Notes under the pieces: generated by a model
The model's input: the letters and a program-made list of their open reading frames with translations, nothing else
Told to the model about the DNA's origin: nothing
The model's database searches: none
Shown: piece by piece, positions 7,517-15,369 of the stretch
How the letters are laid out: each line of letters starts with the position of its first letter
Numbering within the stretch: the stretch's first letter is position 1
Program-made: the position numbers and the translations under genes
Source of the DNA: Cetobacterium sp050033475
Lineage (GTDB): Bacteria > Fusobacteriota > Fusobacteriia > Fusobacteriales > Fusobacteriaceae
Assembly (NCBI RefSeq): GCF_050033475.1
Contig: NZ_CP188319.1
Location: forward strand, 868,001-932,000
Direction: 5' to 3'
Length of the DNA: 64,000 bases

Positions 7517-7723
7517 ATGCCAAAAATGAAAACTCATAGAGGTGCTAGAAAGAGAATAAAAGTAACAGGAACAGGGAAATTCGTAGTGAAACATTCTGGA
7601 AAGAGCCACATCTTAACTAAGAAGACAAGAAAAAGAAAGAACAACTTAAGAAAAGATATGGTTGTTGGAGTTACTTTAGAGAAGCACATGAAAGCATTAT
7701 TACCATACGGAGTAGGAAGATAA
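7517..7723 (+). CDS. rpmI: 50S ribosomal protein L35
   Basis: Small basic protein of the large ribosomal subunit, 68 residues with many Lys and Arg. The start PKMKTHRGARKRIKVTGTGK and the middle KTRKRKNNLRKD are diagnostic of L35. A strong GAGGAGG site precedes the ATG at 7517. It lies 30 bases after infC and 47 before rplT, the standard order of the IF3-L35-L20 operon, so it should be under control of the leader at 6780-6955. Confidence 0.97.
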   Translation: MPKMKTHRGARKRIKVTGTGKFVVKHSGKSHILTKKTRKRKNNLRKDMVVGVTLEKHMKALLPYGVGR

Positions 7724-7770
7724 TCTAAAATTCATATTATTGAGATAAATACGATTTAGGAGGAAAAGTA

Positions 7771-8121
7771 ATGAGAGTTAAAACTGGAATAGTTAGAAGA
7801 AGAAGACATAAACAAGTTTTAAAAGCGGCGAAAGGATTTAGAGGAGCATCAGGAGACGCTTTCAAACAAGCTAAACAAGCTACTAATAAAGCTGCTGTAT
7901 ACTCAACAAGAGACAGATTAGTTAGAAAGAGAAAGATGAGACAATTATGGATCATCAGAATAAATGCTGCTGCAAGAATCAATGGATTAACTTACTCTAC
8001 TTTAATGAACGGATTAAAGAAAGCTGGAATCCAATTAGATAGAAAAGTTTTAGCAGACATCGCATTAAACAATGCAGCTGAGTTCGCTAAATTAGCAGAA
8101 ACTGCAAAAGCAGCTCTTTAA
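7771..8121 (+). CDS. rplT: 50S ribosomal protein L20
   Basis: L20 is an early-assembly protein of the large subunit that binds 23S rRNA domain I; in several bacteria it also binds the leader of its own operon. The 116-residue protein begins MRVKTGIVRRRRHKQVLK and has the typical central stretch RLVRKRKMRQLWIIRINAAA and the C-terminal half ending in FAKLAETAKAAL. AGGAGG precedes the ATG. It is the last gene of the infC operon; a strong terminator follows at 8134-8160. Codon choice is more optimised than in neighbours, as expected for a highly expressed ribosomal gene. Confidence 0.98.
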   Translation: MRVKTGIVRRRRHKQVLKAAKGFRGASGDAFKQAKQATNKAAVYSTRDRLVRKRKMRQLWIIRINAAARINGLTYSTLMNGLKKAGIQLDRKVLADIALNNAAEFAKLAETAKAAL

Positions 8122-8133
8122 TTAGAGTTTTAA

Positions 8134-8160
8134 GGGAGTGTTTAACACTCTCTTTTTTTT
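8134..8160 (+). terminator. Intrinsic terminator after rplT
   Basis: Stem gggagtg/cactctc (with one G.T) around a short loop, followed by eight T. Confidence 0.88.
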
Positions 8161-8198
8161 GTATACAAAATAAATAGCTTAAATATAGTTTAAAAGTA

Positions 8199-8207
8199 TG
8201 ATATAAT
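8199..8207 (+). promoter_or_regulatory. Extended -10 promoter of the TPR gene
   Basis: TG-A-TATAAT (8199-8207) is a full extended -10. The matching -35 region (TTAAAT, 8179-8184) is weak. Confidence 0.55.
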
Positions 8208-8247
8208 TCCTTAAGGGTAATTTTAACATAGCTAAGGGGGACTAACT

Positions 8248-8814
8248 ATGCTTAAGACACAAATTTTTGAAAAATATAATAATGAAATTGAAGACTTGTT
8301 TACCTATGAACATAATTTACGATTTGAACTATTAGTAGATAATGATAACATGGAGAAATTACAAGAATTAGCTCGAATTCTTTATTATAAAAAAGATTGT
8401 CAAGGGGCGGCAAAAATTTATGAAAAGTTATTAAAAATAGATCCCAAAAATACAGAGTTTTTAGGATTTATGGGGTATCTTTGTTATGAGTTGGAGAATT
8501 ATAAGGTAGCTATTGAATGTTTTAATAGATTTTTAGATATAGCACCAAATGATCCATTTGTTTATTTTTTATTGGGAAATTCATATGCTAGAGCAGGTCT
8601 CATAAAAGAAGCAATAAATAGTTATGATTTTTCAATATTTTTAGATTTAGATATTTATACAGCCCATTTAGATTTTGCTATAAAATATGAATCAATGGGA
8701 AGATTTAGAAAAGCTTTAAGAGAATATATAGCAGCTTACGAAATAGATCCTAGAGATTCTACAATAAAAGATAAAATACTTAAATTACAGGAAAAAATAA
8801 ATTCTGATAATTAA
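8248..8814 (+). CDS. Tetratricopeptide-repeat protein
   Basis: A 188-residue protein made almost entirely of tetratricopeptide repeats. Successive 34-residue units can be read at about residues 42-75 (ARILYYKKDCQGAAKIYEKL, DP), 76-109 (GYLCYELENYKVAIECFNRF), 110-143 (GNSYARAGLIKEAINSYDFS) and 144-177 (KYESMGRFRKALREYIAAYE, DP). TPRs are protein-protein scaffolds; the partner is not evident. There is no signal peptide or membrane segment, so it should be cytoplasmic. The AGGGGG ribosome site before ATG 8248 is good. It has its own extended -10 promoter and a terminator-like hairpin at 8835-8884, suggesting a single-gene unit upstream of a J-domain protein. Confidence 0.85.
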   Translation: MLKTQIFEKYNNEIEDLFTYEHNLRFELLVDNDNMEKLQELARILYYKKDCQGAAKIYEKLLKIDPKNTEFLGFMGYLCYELENYKVAIECFNRFLDIAPNDPFVYFLLGNSYARAGLIKEAINSYDFSIFLDLDIYTAHLDFAIKYESMGRFRKALREYIAAYEIDPRDSTIKDKILKLQEKINSDN

Positions 8815-8834
8815 AAAAGTATATGAATAAAGAA

Positions 8835-8884
8835 ATAGGGAGAAGGGAGATATTAAATTGGGTGTCCTTCTTTCTATTTTTTTA
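8835..8884 (+). terminator. Terminator-like hairpin after the TPR gene
   Basis: A 12-base stem with two G.T pairs (8835-8846 with 8866-8877), an 18-19 base loop and a T-rich tail. Confidence 0.6.
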
Positions 8885-8922
8885 TTTATAAAAATTTTCA
8901 ATTATGGAGGAGAAAAAACATA

Positions 8923-9468
8923 ATGATTTCAATAGCTTTAGGAATTACATTTATTTTATTTATATTAATATCAGTAATTTTTGGTATGAATAGAGCCGTG
9001 GGATTTTTACCACTATTACTGTTATTAGCGTTTTTAATTTCTTTTTTTGGTTTTATAATTATAAATTTTTTCCCACTTATTTTAATTATGATAGGAATTG
9101 CCTATTATAGAAGAAGAAAAAATCCAAATAGAGGAAGAGGATTTTATTATAAGACTTATAGAGCAGAGGATTTTGAGGAATTTTTTAGACAAAATGGTCA
9201 ACAATTTGGTGGAAATAACGGTTACTATGGTGGAAATAGCCAAGGACAAGGGAACTTTGGAAACTATTTTGAGGATAAAACAAAATATTATTCAGTTTTA
9301 GGTGTACACCAAGGAGCTACTAAGGACGAAATAAAAAAAGCTTTTAGAGATTTAGCGAAACAGCATCATCCAGATAAGTTTTCCAATGAGTCAGAGGATG
9401 TAAAAGCATATCATGAGAAAAAATTTAAGGAAATAAATGAAGCATATGAGAAGCTAACTAAGGAATAA
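8923..9468 (+). CDS. Membrane-anchored J-domain protein (C-terminal DnaJ domain)
   Basis: A DnaJ-family co-chaperone of the membrane-anchored type that would recruit DnaK to the inner face of the membrane. Residues 1-60 are two hydrophobic segments, followed by a basic stretch (YYRRRKN) that places the rest inside. A Gly/Asn/Gln-rich linker (about residues 85-118) precedes a complete J domain at about 123-180, with the catalytic HPD in KQHHPDKF. The layout, N-terminal membrane anchor and C-terminal J domain, recalls DjlA-like proteins, but the TerB part of DjlA is absent. The ATG at 8923 follows GGAGGAG. It is a 181-residue stand-alone gene between the TPR gene and glmU. Confidence 0.88.
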   Translation: MISIALGITFILFILISVIFGMNRAVGFLPLLLLLAFLISFFGFIIINFFPLILIMIGIAYYRRRKNPNRGRGFYYKTYRAEDFEEFFRQNGQQFGGNNGYYGGNSQGQGNFGNYFEDKTKYYSVLGVHQGATKDEIKKAFRDLAKQHHPDKFSNESEDVKAYHEKKFKEINEAYEKLTKE

Positions 9469-9471
9469 TTC

Positions 9472-9500
9472 TTGAATAGGATATTCGATTATGGTATAAT
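9472..9500 (+). promoter_or_regulatory. Promoter of glmU-prs
   Basis: TTGAAT (9472-9477), 17 bases, TATAAT (9495-9500), 33 bases before the glmU ATG. Confidence 0.75.
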
Positions 9501-9533
9501 TTAAAAGAAAATAGAAAAATATGGGGGCATTTT

Positions 9534-10880
9534 ATGAAGCTGAAGACACTAATTTTAGCAGCTGGTAAAGGGACCAGAATGAAATCAGATCTACCTAAGG
9601 TTCTACATAAGGTAAATGGAGTACCAATGGTGAAGAAAATACTAAATATTTGTGAAGGAATAGGTTCGGAAGAAAATATTCTGATACTAGGGCATAAGAA
9701 AGACTTGATTTTAGAAGAGCTAGGAGATGTAAAGTATGTTGTTCAAGAGGAGCAATTAGGAACAGCCCATGCAATAATACAAGCTGCAGATATGCTAAAG
9801 GATCATGATGGAGACGTAATGATACTTTGTGGAGATACCCCATTATTAACAGAAGAAACTTTGAGAAAATTTTATGTACATCATAAGGCAACAAATTCTG
9901 TGGCCACTATTTTAACTTCTGAGTACAATAATCCTTTTGGATATGGTAGAATAGTAAAAAAGGATGGTAGTATAGTAGCGATTGTTGAAGAGAAAGAAGC
10001 TTCTGATGAAATAAAGGCTATAAAGGAAGTAAATGGTGGAGTTTATTGTTTTAATTCAAAGGAATTATTTGAAGCTTTGAAAAATGTTAAAAATGATAAT
10101 GAAAAAGGTGAATATTATTTAACTGATGTTATAGGTATTCATGTATCTGAAGGTAAAAGGGTAGAATGTTATAAACTTGAGGATAATAGAGAAATTTTAG
10201 GAGTTAATTCTAAAGTTGAGTTATCCTTAGCAGGAGAAATCCTAAGAGAAAGAAAAAATAAACAATTGATGGAAGATGGAGCCATAATAATAGACCCAAA
10301 ATCTACTTATGTAGAAGATGGTGTTATTGTGGGACAGGATACAGTTCTTTATCCAGGGGTATATCTTCAAGGAAATACTATTATAGGAAGCAATTGCGAA
10401 ATAATAGGAAATACTAGAATAATAGATAGCACTATTTTAAATGATGTTAGAATTGAAAGTTCAGTAATCGAAGAAAGTATTATAGAGGACAAAGTTACAA
10501 TAGGACCTTTTGCTCATTTAAGACCAAAATCTCATTTAAAAGAGAAGGTTCATATAGGTAATTTTGTGGAAGTTAAAAAGTCTACTCTTGAAAAGGGTGT
10601 GAAAGCTGGGCATTTGACATATTTAGGAGATGCAACAATAGGGGAAAATACAAACATAGGTGCAGGAACAATTACATGTAACTATGATGGTATAAATAAA
10701 CACAAAACAGTTATTGGAAAAAATTCATTTATTGGAAGTGACACTATGTTAGTGGCTCCTTTAACAGTAGGAGAGAATGCACTAACAGGAGCGGGGTCAG
10801 TTATAACAAAAGATGTGCCAGATAATGCACTGGCAGTAGGACGTGCTAAACAATTTATAAAACTTGATTGGAGGAAATAG
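9534..10880 (+). CDS. glmU: Bifunctional UDP-GlcNAc pyrophosphorylase / glucosamine-1-P acetyltransferase
   Basis: Makes UDP-GlcNAc for peptidoglycan and LPS by acetylating glucosamine-1-phosphate and then transferring UMP. The N-terminal nucleotidyltransferase domain has LAAGKGTRMKSDLPKVLHKV (residues 7-26) and CGDTPLL. The C-terminal half (from about residue 250) is a left-handed beta helix of hexapeptide repeats with the acetyltransferase residues in LRPKSHL, GNFVEVKKS and NYDG. The length, 448, is standard. It has its own promoter at 9472-9500 and runs into prs with only 5 bases between stop and ATG, so the two nucleotide-sugar/PRPP genes are co-expressed, as in Bacillus (gcaD-prs). Confidence 0.97.
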   Translation: MKLKTLILAAGKGTRMKSDLPKVLHKVNGVPMVKKILNICEGIGSEENILILGHKKDLILEELGDVKYVVQEEQLGTAHAIIQAADMLKDHDGDVMILCGDTPLLTEETLRKFYVHHKATNSVATILTSEYNNPFGYGRIVKKDGSIVAIVEEKEASDEIKAIKEVNGGVYCFNSKELFEALKNVKNDNEKGEYYLTDVIGIHVSEGKRVECYKLEDNREILGVNSKVELSLAGEILRERKNKQLMEDGAIIIDPKSTYVEDGVIVGQDTVLYPGVYLQGNTIIGSNCEIIGNTRIIDSTILNDVRIESSVIEESIIEDKVTIGPFAHLRPKSHLKEKVHIGNFVEVKKSTLEKGVKAGHLTYLGDATIGENTNIGAGTITCNYDGINKHKTVIGKNSFIGSDTMLVAPLTVGENALTGAGSVITKDVPDNALAVGRAKQFIKLDWRK

Positions 10881-10885
10881 AAAAA

Positions 10886-11845
10886 ATGTTAAGAACCGAT
10901 GTAAAAATCTTTGCAGGTACTTCAAATGTGGAATTGGCTAGAAAAATAGGTGAGAAATATGGTCTACCACTTGGGGAAGTTGAAATTGTAAGATTTAAAG
11001 ACGGAGAGGTTTATGTAAGAATTGATGAAACTGTTAGAGGAAGAGATGTCTTTGTTGTTCAACCAACAGGAGAACCAGTAAATGAAAATTTAATGGAACT
11101 TTTAATATTTATCGATGCTTTAAAAAGAGCATCAGCTAGAACAATAAACGTTATGATACCTTATTATGGGTATGCAAGACAAGATAGAAAATCAAGTCCA
11201 AGAGAACCAATTACATCTAAATTAGTTGCAAACTTATTAACTACAGCCGGAGCAAATAGAATTGTAACTATGGATTTACATGCTGATCAAATTCAAGGTT
11301 TCTTTGATATTCCAGTGGATCATATGCAAGCATTGCCACTATTAGCAAAATATTTTATACAAAAAGGATTCCATGGAGATGATGTAGTAGTAGTTTCTCC
11401 AGACATCGGTGGAGTAAAAAGAGCTAGAAAACTAGCAGAATGGCTAGATTGTAAAATAGCAATCATTGATAAGAGAAGACCAAAGCCTAATATGTCTGAG
11501 GTTATGAACTTAATAGGTGAGGTTGAAGGAAAAATTGCTATATTTATAGATGATATGATTGATACAGCAGGAACAATAACTAACGGTGCTGATGCTATAA
11601 TGGCTAGAGGTGCTAAGGAAGCTTATGCTTGTTGTACTCATGGAGTATTCTCAGATCCAGCTATAGAAAGACTAGAAAAATCTTGTTTAAAAGAAATTGT
11701 AGTAACAGATTCTTTAAGACAACCTGAGAGAAAGAAATTAGATAAAATTACAATTTTATCAGTGGATGAAATATTCGCAGAAGCAATGAGAAGAATTGTA
11801 AACAATCAATCTGTTTCAGAATTGTTCGAAAAGAAGCACAAATAA
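10886..11845 (+). CDS. prs: Ribose-phosphate pyrophosphokinase
   Basis: Makes PRPP from ribose-5-phosphate and ATP for nucleotide, His and Trp synthesis. I choose ATG 10886 over the in-frame TTG at 10868: the TTG lies inside the glmU end, while GGAGG at 10870-10874 is spaced correctly for 10886 and the protein then starts MLRTDVKIFAG, as in relatives (319 residues). PRPP-synthase signatures are present: PYYGYARQDRKSSPREPI, MDLHADQIQGFF, SPDIGGVKRARKLAE and the PRPP loop IDDMIDTAGTI. Last gene of the glmU unit, closed by a terminator at 11855-11878. Confidence 0.97.
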   Translation: MLRTDVKIFAGTSNVELARKIGEKYGLPLGEVEIVRFKDGEVYVRIDETVRGRDVFVVQPTGEPVNENLMELLIFIDALKRASARTINVMIPYYGYARQDRKSSPREPITSKLVANLLTTAGANRIVTMDLHADQIQGFFDIPVDHMQALPLLAKYFIQKGFHGDDVVVVSPDIGGVKRARKLAEWLDCKIAIIDKRRPKPNMSEVMNLIGEVEGKIAIFIDDMIDTAGTITNGADAIMARGAKEAYACCTHGVFSDPAIERLEKSCLKEIVVTDSLRQPERKKLDKITILSVDEIFAEAMRRIVNNQSVSELFEKKHK

Positions 11846-11854
11846 TAGAGAAAA

Positions 11855-11878
11855 GCTAGTGCTACACTAGCTTTTTTT
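11855..11878 (+). terminator. Intrinsic terminator after prs
   Basis: Seven-base stem gctagtg/cactagc (11855-11861 with 11865-11871), CTA loop and seven T, with A's before the stem. Confidence 0.9.
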
Positions 11879-11926
11879 ATTGAGATATGCTAAAATTAGT
11901 AAAAACCATCGAAGGGAATAGAAGTT

Positions 11927-12562
11927 ATGGAAAAAATATTTTTTCAGAAAGATAATATAGATTTTATTAAAATAAAAGAAGCTTTAGAAAGAGATAATAT
12001 AATAATTTATCCTACTGATACAGTTTATGGTGTTGGAGGTAATATAAAATCCTTGAAAGCTATTGAAAAAATATATAAAGCTAAGGAAAGAAACTTTTCA
12101 TCACCTTTGATTGCTTTGGTAAGTGATAAAAAATATATAGAAGATATTGCCTATATAAATGAAGAAAATAAAGATCTTATAGATAAATTAATTGAAAATT
12201 TTTGGCCAGGAGCTCTTACAATAATTTTAAAAAAGAAAGATATTGTTCCTGAAATAATGGTATCTCACGGAGATACAGTTGGCCTTAGAATGCCAAATTT
12301 AAAAATTTCTTTGGATATTATCGAAGCTAGCGGTGGAGTAATGCCTACAACCAGTGCAAATATTTCGGGAGAAAAAACACCAAGAAGCTATGAAGAACTA
12401 TCTGAAAAATTTAAAGAAAGAGTTGAAATTTTAATTGATGGAGGAAAATCTCCTCTTGGATTAGAATCTACAATTATAGATATGAGTAATTCTCAAATTA
12501 AAATATTAAGAGAAGGCGCTATAAAAAAAGAAACGATTGAGAAAATTATTGGGAAATTTTAA
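11927..12562 (+). CDS. tsaC: L-threonylcarbamoyladenylate synthase (Sua5/YrdC/TsaC family)
   Basis: Makes threonylcarbamoyl-AMP from Thr, bicarbonate and ATP for the universal t6A37 tRNA modification. At 211 residues it is the YrdC domain alone, without the C-terminal Sua5 extension, so it is TsaC-like in length. Recognisable family stretches are IIYPTDTVYGVGG (residues about 26-38), KAKERNFSSPLIALV, FWPGALTIIL, GLRMPN and PTTSANISGEKTPR. The start has only a modest ribosome site (gaaggga). It is followed 15 bases later by an unknown Met-rich gene that is probably co-transcribed. The naming between tsaC and ywlC is a convention; the enzyme activity is well supported. Confidence 0.92.
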   Translation: MEKIFFQKDNIDFIKIKEALERDNIIIYPTDTVYGVGGNIKSLKAIEKIYKAKERNFSSPLIALVSDKKYIEDIAYINEENKDLIDKLIENFWPGALTIILKKKDIVPEIMVSHGDTVGLRMPNLKISLDIIEASGGVMPTTSANISGEKTPRSYEELSEKFKERVEILIDGGKSPLGLESTIIDMSNSQIKILREGAIKKETIEKIIGKF

Positions 12563-12576
12563 GATGGAGGTTATTT

Positions 12577-13008
12577 ATGAAGTTTCAAAAGGGAAATCCT
12601 AACAACATGAATCCTATGCAGATGAGCAATATGTCGTCAATGTTAGGAGTAATGAACAGTATTCAAAAAATAGGTAAGGGAAAAAGAAAATATTCTGTAA
12701 AATTAGATAAAAGTACAAAAAAATTTCTTTCTAAATTTATAGATGAAGTAAAAAAACAATTTACTATAACACCACAGACACAAAATTTAACAGAGTTTTT
12801 TGATTATATAAAATCTGTGGCAGATAATAAAGATAGAATGGAATTAAAATTATCATTTGAAGAGATTGATTTTCTAAAGAGAATGGTTTCAGATTCTATA
12901 AAGGGAATGGAAGCTATGCAATTTAAATGGTATCAATTTGTTAAGAAATCTATGATTAAGGTTTTAGTTAAACAGTACAGAGAGTTATTATCAAGAATAA
13001 ATGCTTAA
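12577..13008 (+). CDS. Unknown protein with Met-rich N-terminus
   Basis: I do not recognise this 143-residue protein. It begins with an unusual Met/Asn-rich stretch (about eight Met in the first 27 residues, NPNNMNPMQMSNMSSM), which looks disordered. A basic region (GKGKRKYSVKLDKSTKK) follows, then predicted helices to the end, with the fairly hydrophobic, basic segment FKWYQFVKKSMIKVLVKQYRELL. There is no signal peptide or clear membrane segment. GGAGGT precedes the ATG. It follows tsaC by 15 bases and is closed by a terminator at 13012-13036, so it forms the second gene of that unit. It may be a lineage-specific protein of fusobacteria. Confidence 0.7.
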   Translation: MKFQKGNPNNMNPMQMSNMSSMLGVMNSIQKIGKGKRKYSVKLDKSTKKFLSKFIDEVKKQFTITPQTQNLTEFFDYIKSVADNKDRMELKLSFEEIDFLKRMVSDSIKGMEAMQFKWYQFVKKSMIKVLVKQYRELLSRINA

Positions 13009-13011
13009 AAG

Positions 13012-13036
13012 CTAGCCTTATGGCTAGTTTTTTTTA
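13012..13036 (+). terminator. Intrinsic terminator after the Met-rich gene
   Basis: Stem ctagcc/ggctag (13012-13017 with 13022-13027), TTAT loop, then a run of T; flanking A's extend the stem with the T-run. Confidence 0.85.
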
Positions 13037-13047
13037 TTGTTAGGAGA

Positions 13048-13584
13048 ATGAATAAGATGGATATGTTAGAGAAAAAAATATTAGTTGCTATTTATGAAAT
13101 GGGACCTACATTTATATCTAAACTTTCCAATAGAATTTTAGAAAATCAAAATGTAGTAACAGAAAAAATAAAAAAAATGCAAAAAGAAAAAATTTTACAA
13201 AGAGTTGAAAATATTATGGTAACCTATAAAACAAAGGAGCAAAATAAAGTAATTAAACATAGAAACCATACTTATTATCAACTTACAAAACTTGGAGAAA
13301 AATTAGCTAAGGAAGTGGAAGAGGTACAATTGGACTTAAGAGAAGCTTTTAAAACCTATAATAAGTCTCTTCAAAATATTTTAGATAATGAAAAAATTAA
13401 AGAGCAGGAAATAGATGTTGTAATAGATTATCCCTATGGAAAAGATGAAGAGGTAAAAAAAATATTAGGAGAAACATATAATAATTTAGAGAGAACCTAT
13501 GACAAAATGATTGTACTTAGAGGAAAGATTTCAAATGAGCAAAGAGAGGAATTAAATAAAATACCTAATATGGTTATTATATAA
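13048..13584 (+). CDS. Winged-helix DNA-binding-like protein of unknown role
   Basis: The first 90 residues read like a MarR/PadR-type winged helix: helices around EKKILVAIYEMG and ISKLSNRIL, a recognition-helix-like VVTEKIKKMQKEKILQRVE, and a wing ending YYQLTKLGEKLAKE. The remaining half is charged, helical and unlike any domain I know, ending in a hydrophobic tail IPNMVII. Three ATG codons could start it (13048, 13057, 13063). AGGAG at 13042-13046 is too close to the first and better placed for 13057, giving 175 residues. A regulatory role is inferred only from the fold. The stop codon is followed at once by the two G-rich-loop hairpins. Confidence 0.7.
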   Translation: MNKMDMLEKKILVAIYEMGPTFISKLSNRILENQNVVTEKIKKMQKEKILQRVENIMVTYKTKEQNKVIKHRNHTYYQLTKLGEKLAKEVEEVQLDLREAFKTYNKSLQNILDNEKIKEQEIDVVIDYPYGKDEEVKKILGETYNNLERTYDKMIVLRGKISNEQREELNKIPNMVII

Positions 13585-13590
13585 AATGAA

Positions 13591-13665
13591 AGAAGCCTAG
13601 GGGGATACTAGGCTTCTTTGGGGGGAAGTATGTTAAAAGGTGTTAAGGGGGATAAGTTTAACACC
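13591..13665 (+). ncRNA. Two tandem G-rich-loop hairpins (candidate RNA element)
   Basis: Hairpin 1 has a perfect 10-base stem agaagcctag/ctaggcttct (13591-13600 with 13608-13617) and loop GGGGATA. Hairpin 2 has a perfect 8-base stem ggtgttaa/ttaacacc (13639-13646 with 13658-13665) and loop GGGGGATAAGT. The linker carries GGGGGG. Neither is followed by a T-run, so they are not ordinary terminators. The repeated GGGGATA loop suggests a protein- or RNA-binding element at the 3' end of the winged-helix mRNA, or a small RNA. No clear promoter of its own is seen. Confidence 0.4.
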
Positions 13666-13751
13666 ATTCATGACATATTATACATAGGAATAATATAAAA
13701 TCCTTCAAAAAAATAAAAAAAATAAAATAGGTAATGTTGTATAAAAAAAAG

Positions 13752-13780
13752 TTGACAAAATATAGAAAATATAATATACT
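13752..13780 (+). promoter_or_regulatory. Promoter of the Thr-Glu-Tyr tRNA unit
   Basis: TTGACA (13752-13757), 17 bases, TATACT (13775-13780), 19 bases before tRNA-Thr. Confidence 0.78.
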
Positions 13781-13799
13781 AATTAAGGTAATAGGAAAT

Positions 13800-13875
<76 letters not shown>

Positions 13876-13878
13876 GTT

Positions 13879-13953
13879 GCCCCGTTCGTTCAGTGGTAAG
13901 GACAATAGATTTTCACTCTATAAACAGGGGTTCGATTCCCCTACGGGGTACCA
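13879..13953 (+). tRNA. tRNA-Glu (anticodon UUC)
   Basis: 75 bases with an encoded CCA. The acceptor GCCCCGT pairs with ACGGGGT (first pair G.T). The anticodon stem ataga/tctat holds TTTTCAC, giving TTC at 13912-13914. Confidence 0.95.
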
Positions 13954-13968
13954 ATAAAAATTAAATAT

Positions 13969-14053
13969 GGTGAGATTCCCGAGCGGCCAAAGGGATCAGA
14001 CTGTAAATCTGACGGCTCTGCCTTCGAAGGTTCGAATCCTTCTCTCACCACCA
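13969..14053 (+). tRNA. tRNA-Tyr (anticodon GUA)
   Basis: 85 bases with an encoded CCA and a long variable arm. GGTGAGA pairs with TCTCACC. The anticodon stem tcaga/tctga holds CTGTAAA, giving GTA at 14003-14005. Confidence 0.96.
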
Positions 14054-14066
14054 TCTGAATATACTG

Positions 14067-14109
14067 CACGCGCCATAGAAAAATCTAGGGAATGTGTGGA
14101 TTTTTTTTT
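14067..14109 (+). terminator. Imperfect hairpin with T-run between tRNA-Tyr and tuf
   Basis: CACGCG pairs with TGTGTG (two G.T), then CC/GG and TAG/CTA with a mismatch and a bulge, followed by GA and nine T. It probably ends the tRNA transcript or attenuates readthrough into tuf. Confidence 0.55.
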
Positions 14110-14169
14110 AATCAAATTAATCAGAAAAGTAAAAAAATTAATATAAAGCTCATGAGGAGGAGAATTTAA

Positions 14170-15354
14170 ATGGCTAAAGAAAAATTCGAAAGAAGCAAGC
14201 CGCACGTTAACATCGGAACAATCGGACACGTTGACCACGGTAAAACAACAACAACAGCAGCTATATCAAAAGTATTATCAGACTTAGGATTAGCAAAGAA
14301 AGTTGATTTTGAGAACATCGACGCGGCTCCAGAAGAGAGAGAAAGAGGAATCACAATCAACACAGCTCACATCGAGTATGAAACAGCAGAAAGACACTAT
14401 GCTCACGTTGACTGTCCAGGACACGCGGACTACGTAAAAAACATGATCACAGGAGCAGCTCAAATGGACGGAGCTATTCTAGTAGTATCAGCAGCTGATG
14501 GACCAATGCCTCAAACAAGAGAGCACATACTATTATCAAGACAGGTTGGAGTACCATACATCGTAGTATACTTAAACAAAGCAGATATGGTAGACGACGC
14601 TGAGTTATTAGAATTAGTAGAGATGGAAGTAAGAGAGTTATTAACAGAGTACGGATTCCCAGGAGACGACTTACCAGTAATAACAGGATCATCTCTAGGA
14701 GCATTACAAGGAGAGCAAAAATGGGTAGACCAAATAAAAGCTCTAATGGATGCAGTAGATTCTTATATTCCAACACCTGCAAGAGCAGTAGATCAACCAT
14801 TCCTAATGCCAATTGAGGATGTATTCACAATTACAGGAAGAGGAACAGTTGTAACTGGAAGAGTAGAAAGAGGAATAGTAAAAGTAGGAGAAGAAGTAGA
14901 AATAGTTGGAATAAAACCAACAGTAAAATCTACTTGTACAGGAGTAGAAATGTTCAGAAAACTACTTGATCAAGGTCAAGCAGGAGACAACATTGGAGCT
15001 CTATTAAGAGGAATCAAGAAAGAGGATGTAGAGAGAGGTCAAGTATTATCTAAGCCAGGATCAATCCACCCACATACAAACTTCAGAGGAGAAGTATACG
15101 TATTAACTAAAGAAGAGGGAGGAAGACATACTCCATTCTTCGCAGGATACAGACCACAGTTCTACTTCAGAACTACAGATATAACAGGAGCAATCACATT
15201 ACCAGAGGGAGTAGAAATGGTAATGCCTGGAGATAACATTGAAATGAACGTAGAGTTAATCCACGCAATCGCAATGGAACCAGGATTAAGATTCGCTATC
15301 AGAGAAGGAGGAAGAACAGTAGCTTCTGGAGTTGTTGCAGAAATTACTAAGTAA
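14170..15354 (+). CDS. tuf: Elongation factor Tu
   Basis: GTPase that delivers aminoacyl-tRNA to the ribosome. All G motifs are visible: GHVDHGKT (residues 19-26), the switch region RGITINTAHIEYE, DCPGHADY (about 81-88) and NKAD (136-139). Domains II and III follow, and the 394-residue length is exact for the family. The start follows GAGGAGGAG. The codon and GC use differ from the neighbours (many GAC, CAC, AAC, TAC codons), the signature of translational optimisation in a highly expressed gene, not of transfer. It lies behind a Thr-Glu-Tyr tRNA cluster, an arrangement like tRNA-tufB in enterobacteria. A terminator follows at 15370-15400. Confidence 0.99.
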   Translation: MAKEKFERSKPHVNIGTIGHVDHGKTTTTAAISKVLSDLGLAKKVDFENIDAAPEERERGITINTAHIEYETAERHYAHVDCPGHADYVKNMITGAAQMDGAILVVSAADGPMPQTREHILLSRQVGVPYIVVYLNKADMVDDAELLELVEMEVRELLTEYGFPGDDLPVITGSSLGALQGEQKWVDQIKALMDAVDSYIPTPARAVDQPFLMPIEDVFTITGRGTVVTGRVERGIVKVGEEVEIVGIKPTVKSTCTGVEMFRKLLDQGQAGDNIGALLRGIKKEDVERGQVLSKPGSIHPHTNFRGEVYVLTKEEGGRHTPFFAGYRPQFYFRTTDITGAITLPEGVEMVMPGDNIEMNVELIHAIAMEPGLRFAIREGGRTVASGVVAEITK

Positions 15355-15369
15355 TTCTTCTCTTAGGAA

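Noticed and set aside
8823..8891. 22-codon frame between the TPR and J-domain genes
   Set aside because: No ribosome site and it coincides with the terminator-like hairpin.
9098..9301. + strand frame inside the J-domain gene in another frame
   Set aside because: Sits wholly in the linker of a recognised DnaJ-type protein; no ribosome site of its own.
10868..10885. TTG start extending prs into glmU
   Set aside because: The ribosome site GGAGG at 10870-10874 serves ATG 10886, which matches the usual PRPP synthase start.
13600..13651. G-quadruplex at the three G-runs near 13.6 kb
   Set aside because: Only three tracts of five or six G are present and two sit in the loops of stable hairpins; a fourth tract is lacking.
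13996..14238. Open frame on the - strand overlapping tRNA-Tyr and the start of tuf
   Set aside because: It crosses a tRNA and a highly conserved tuf start; no ribosome site; a mirror of optimised tuf codons.
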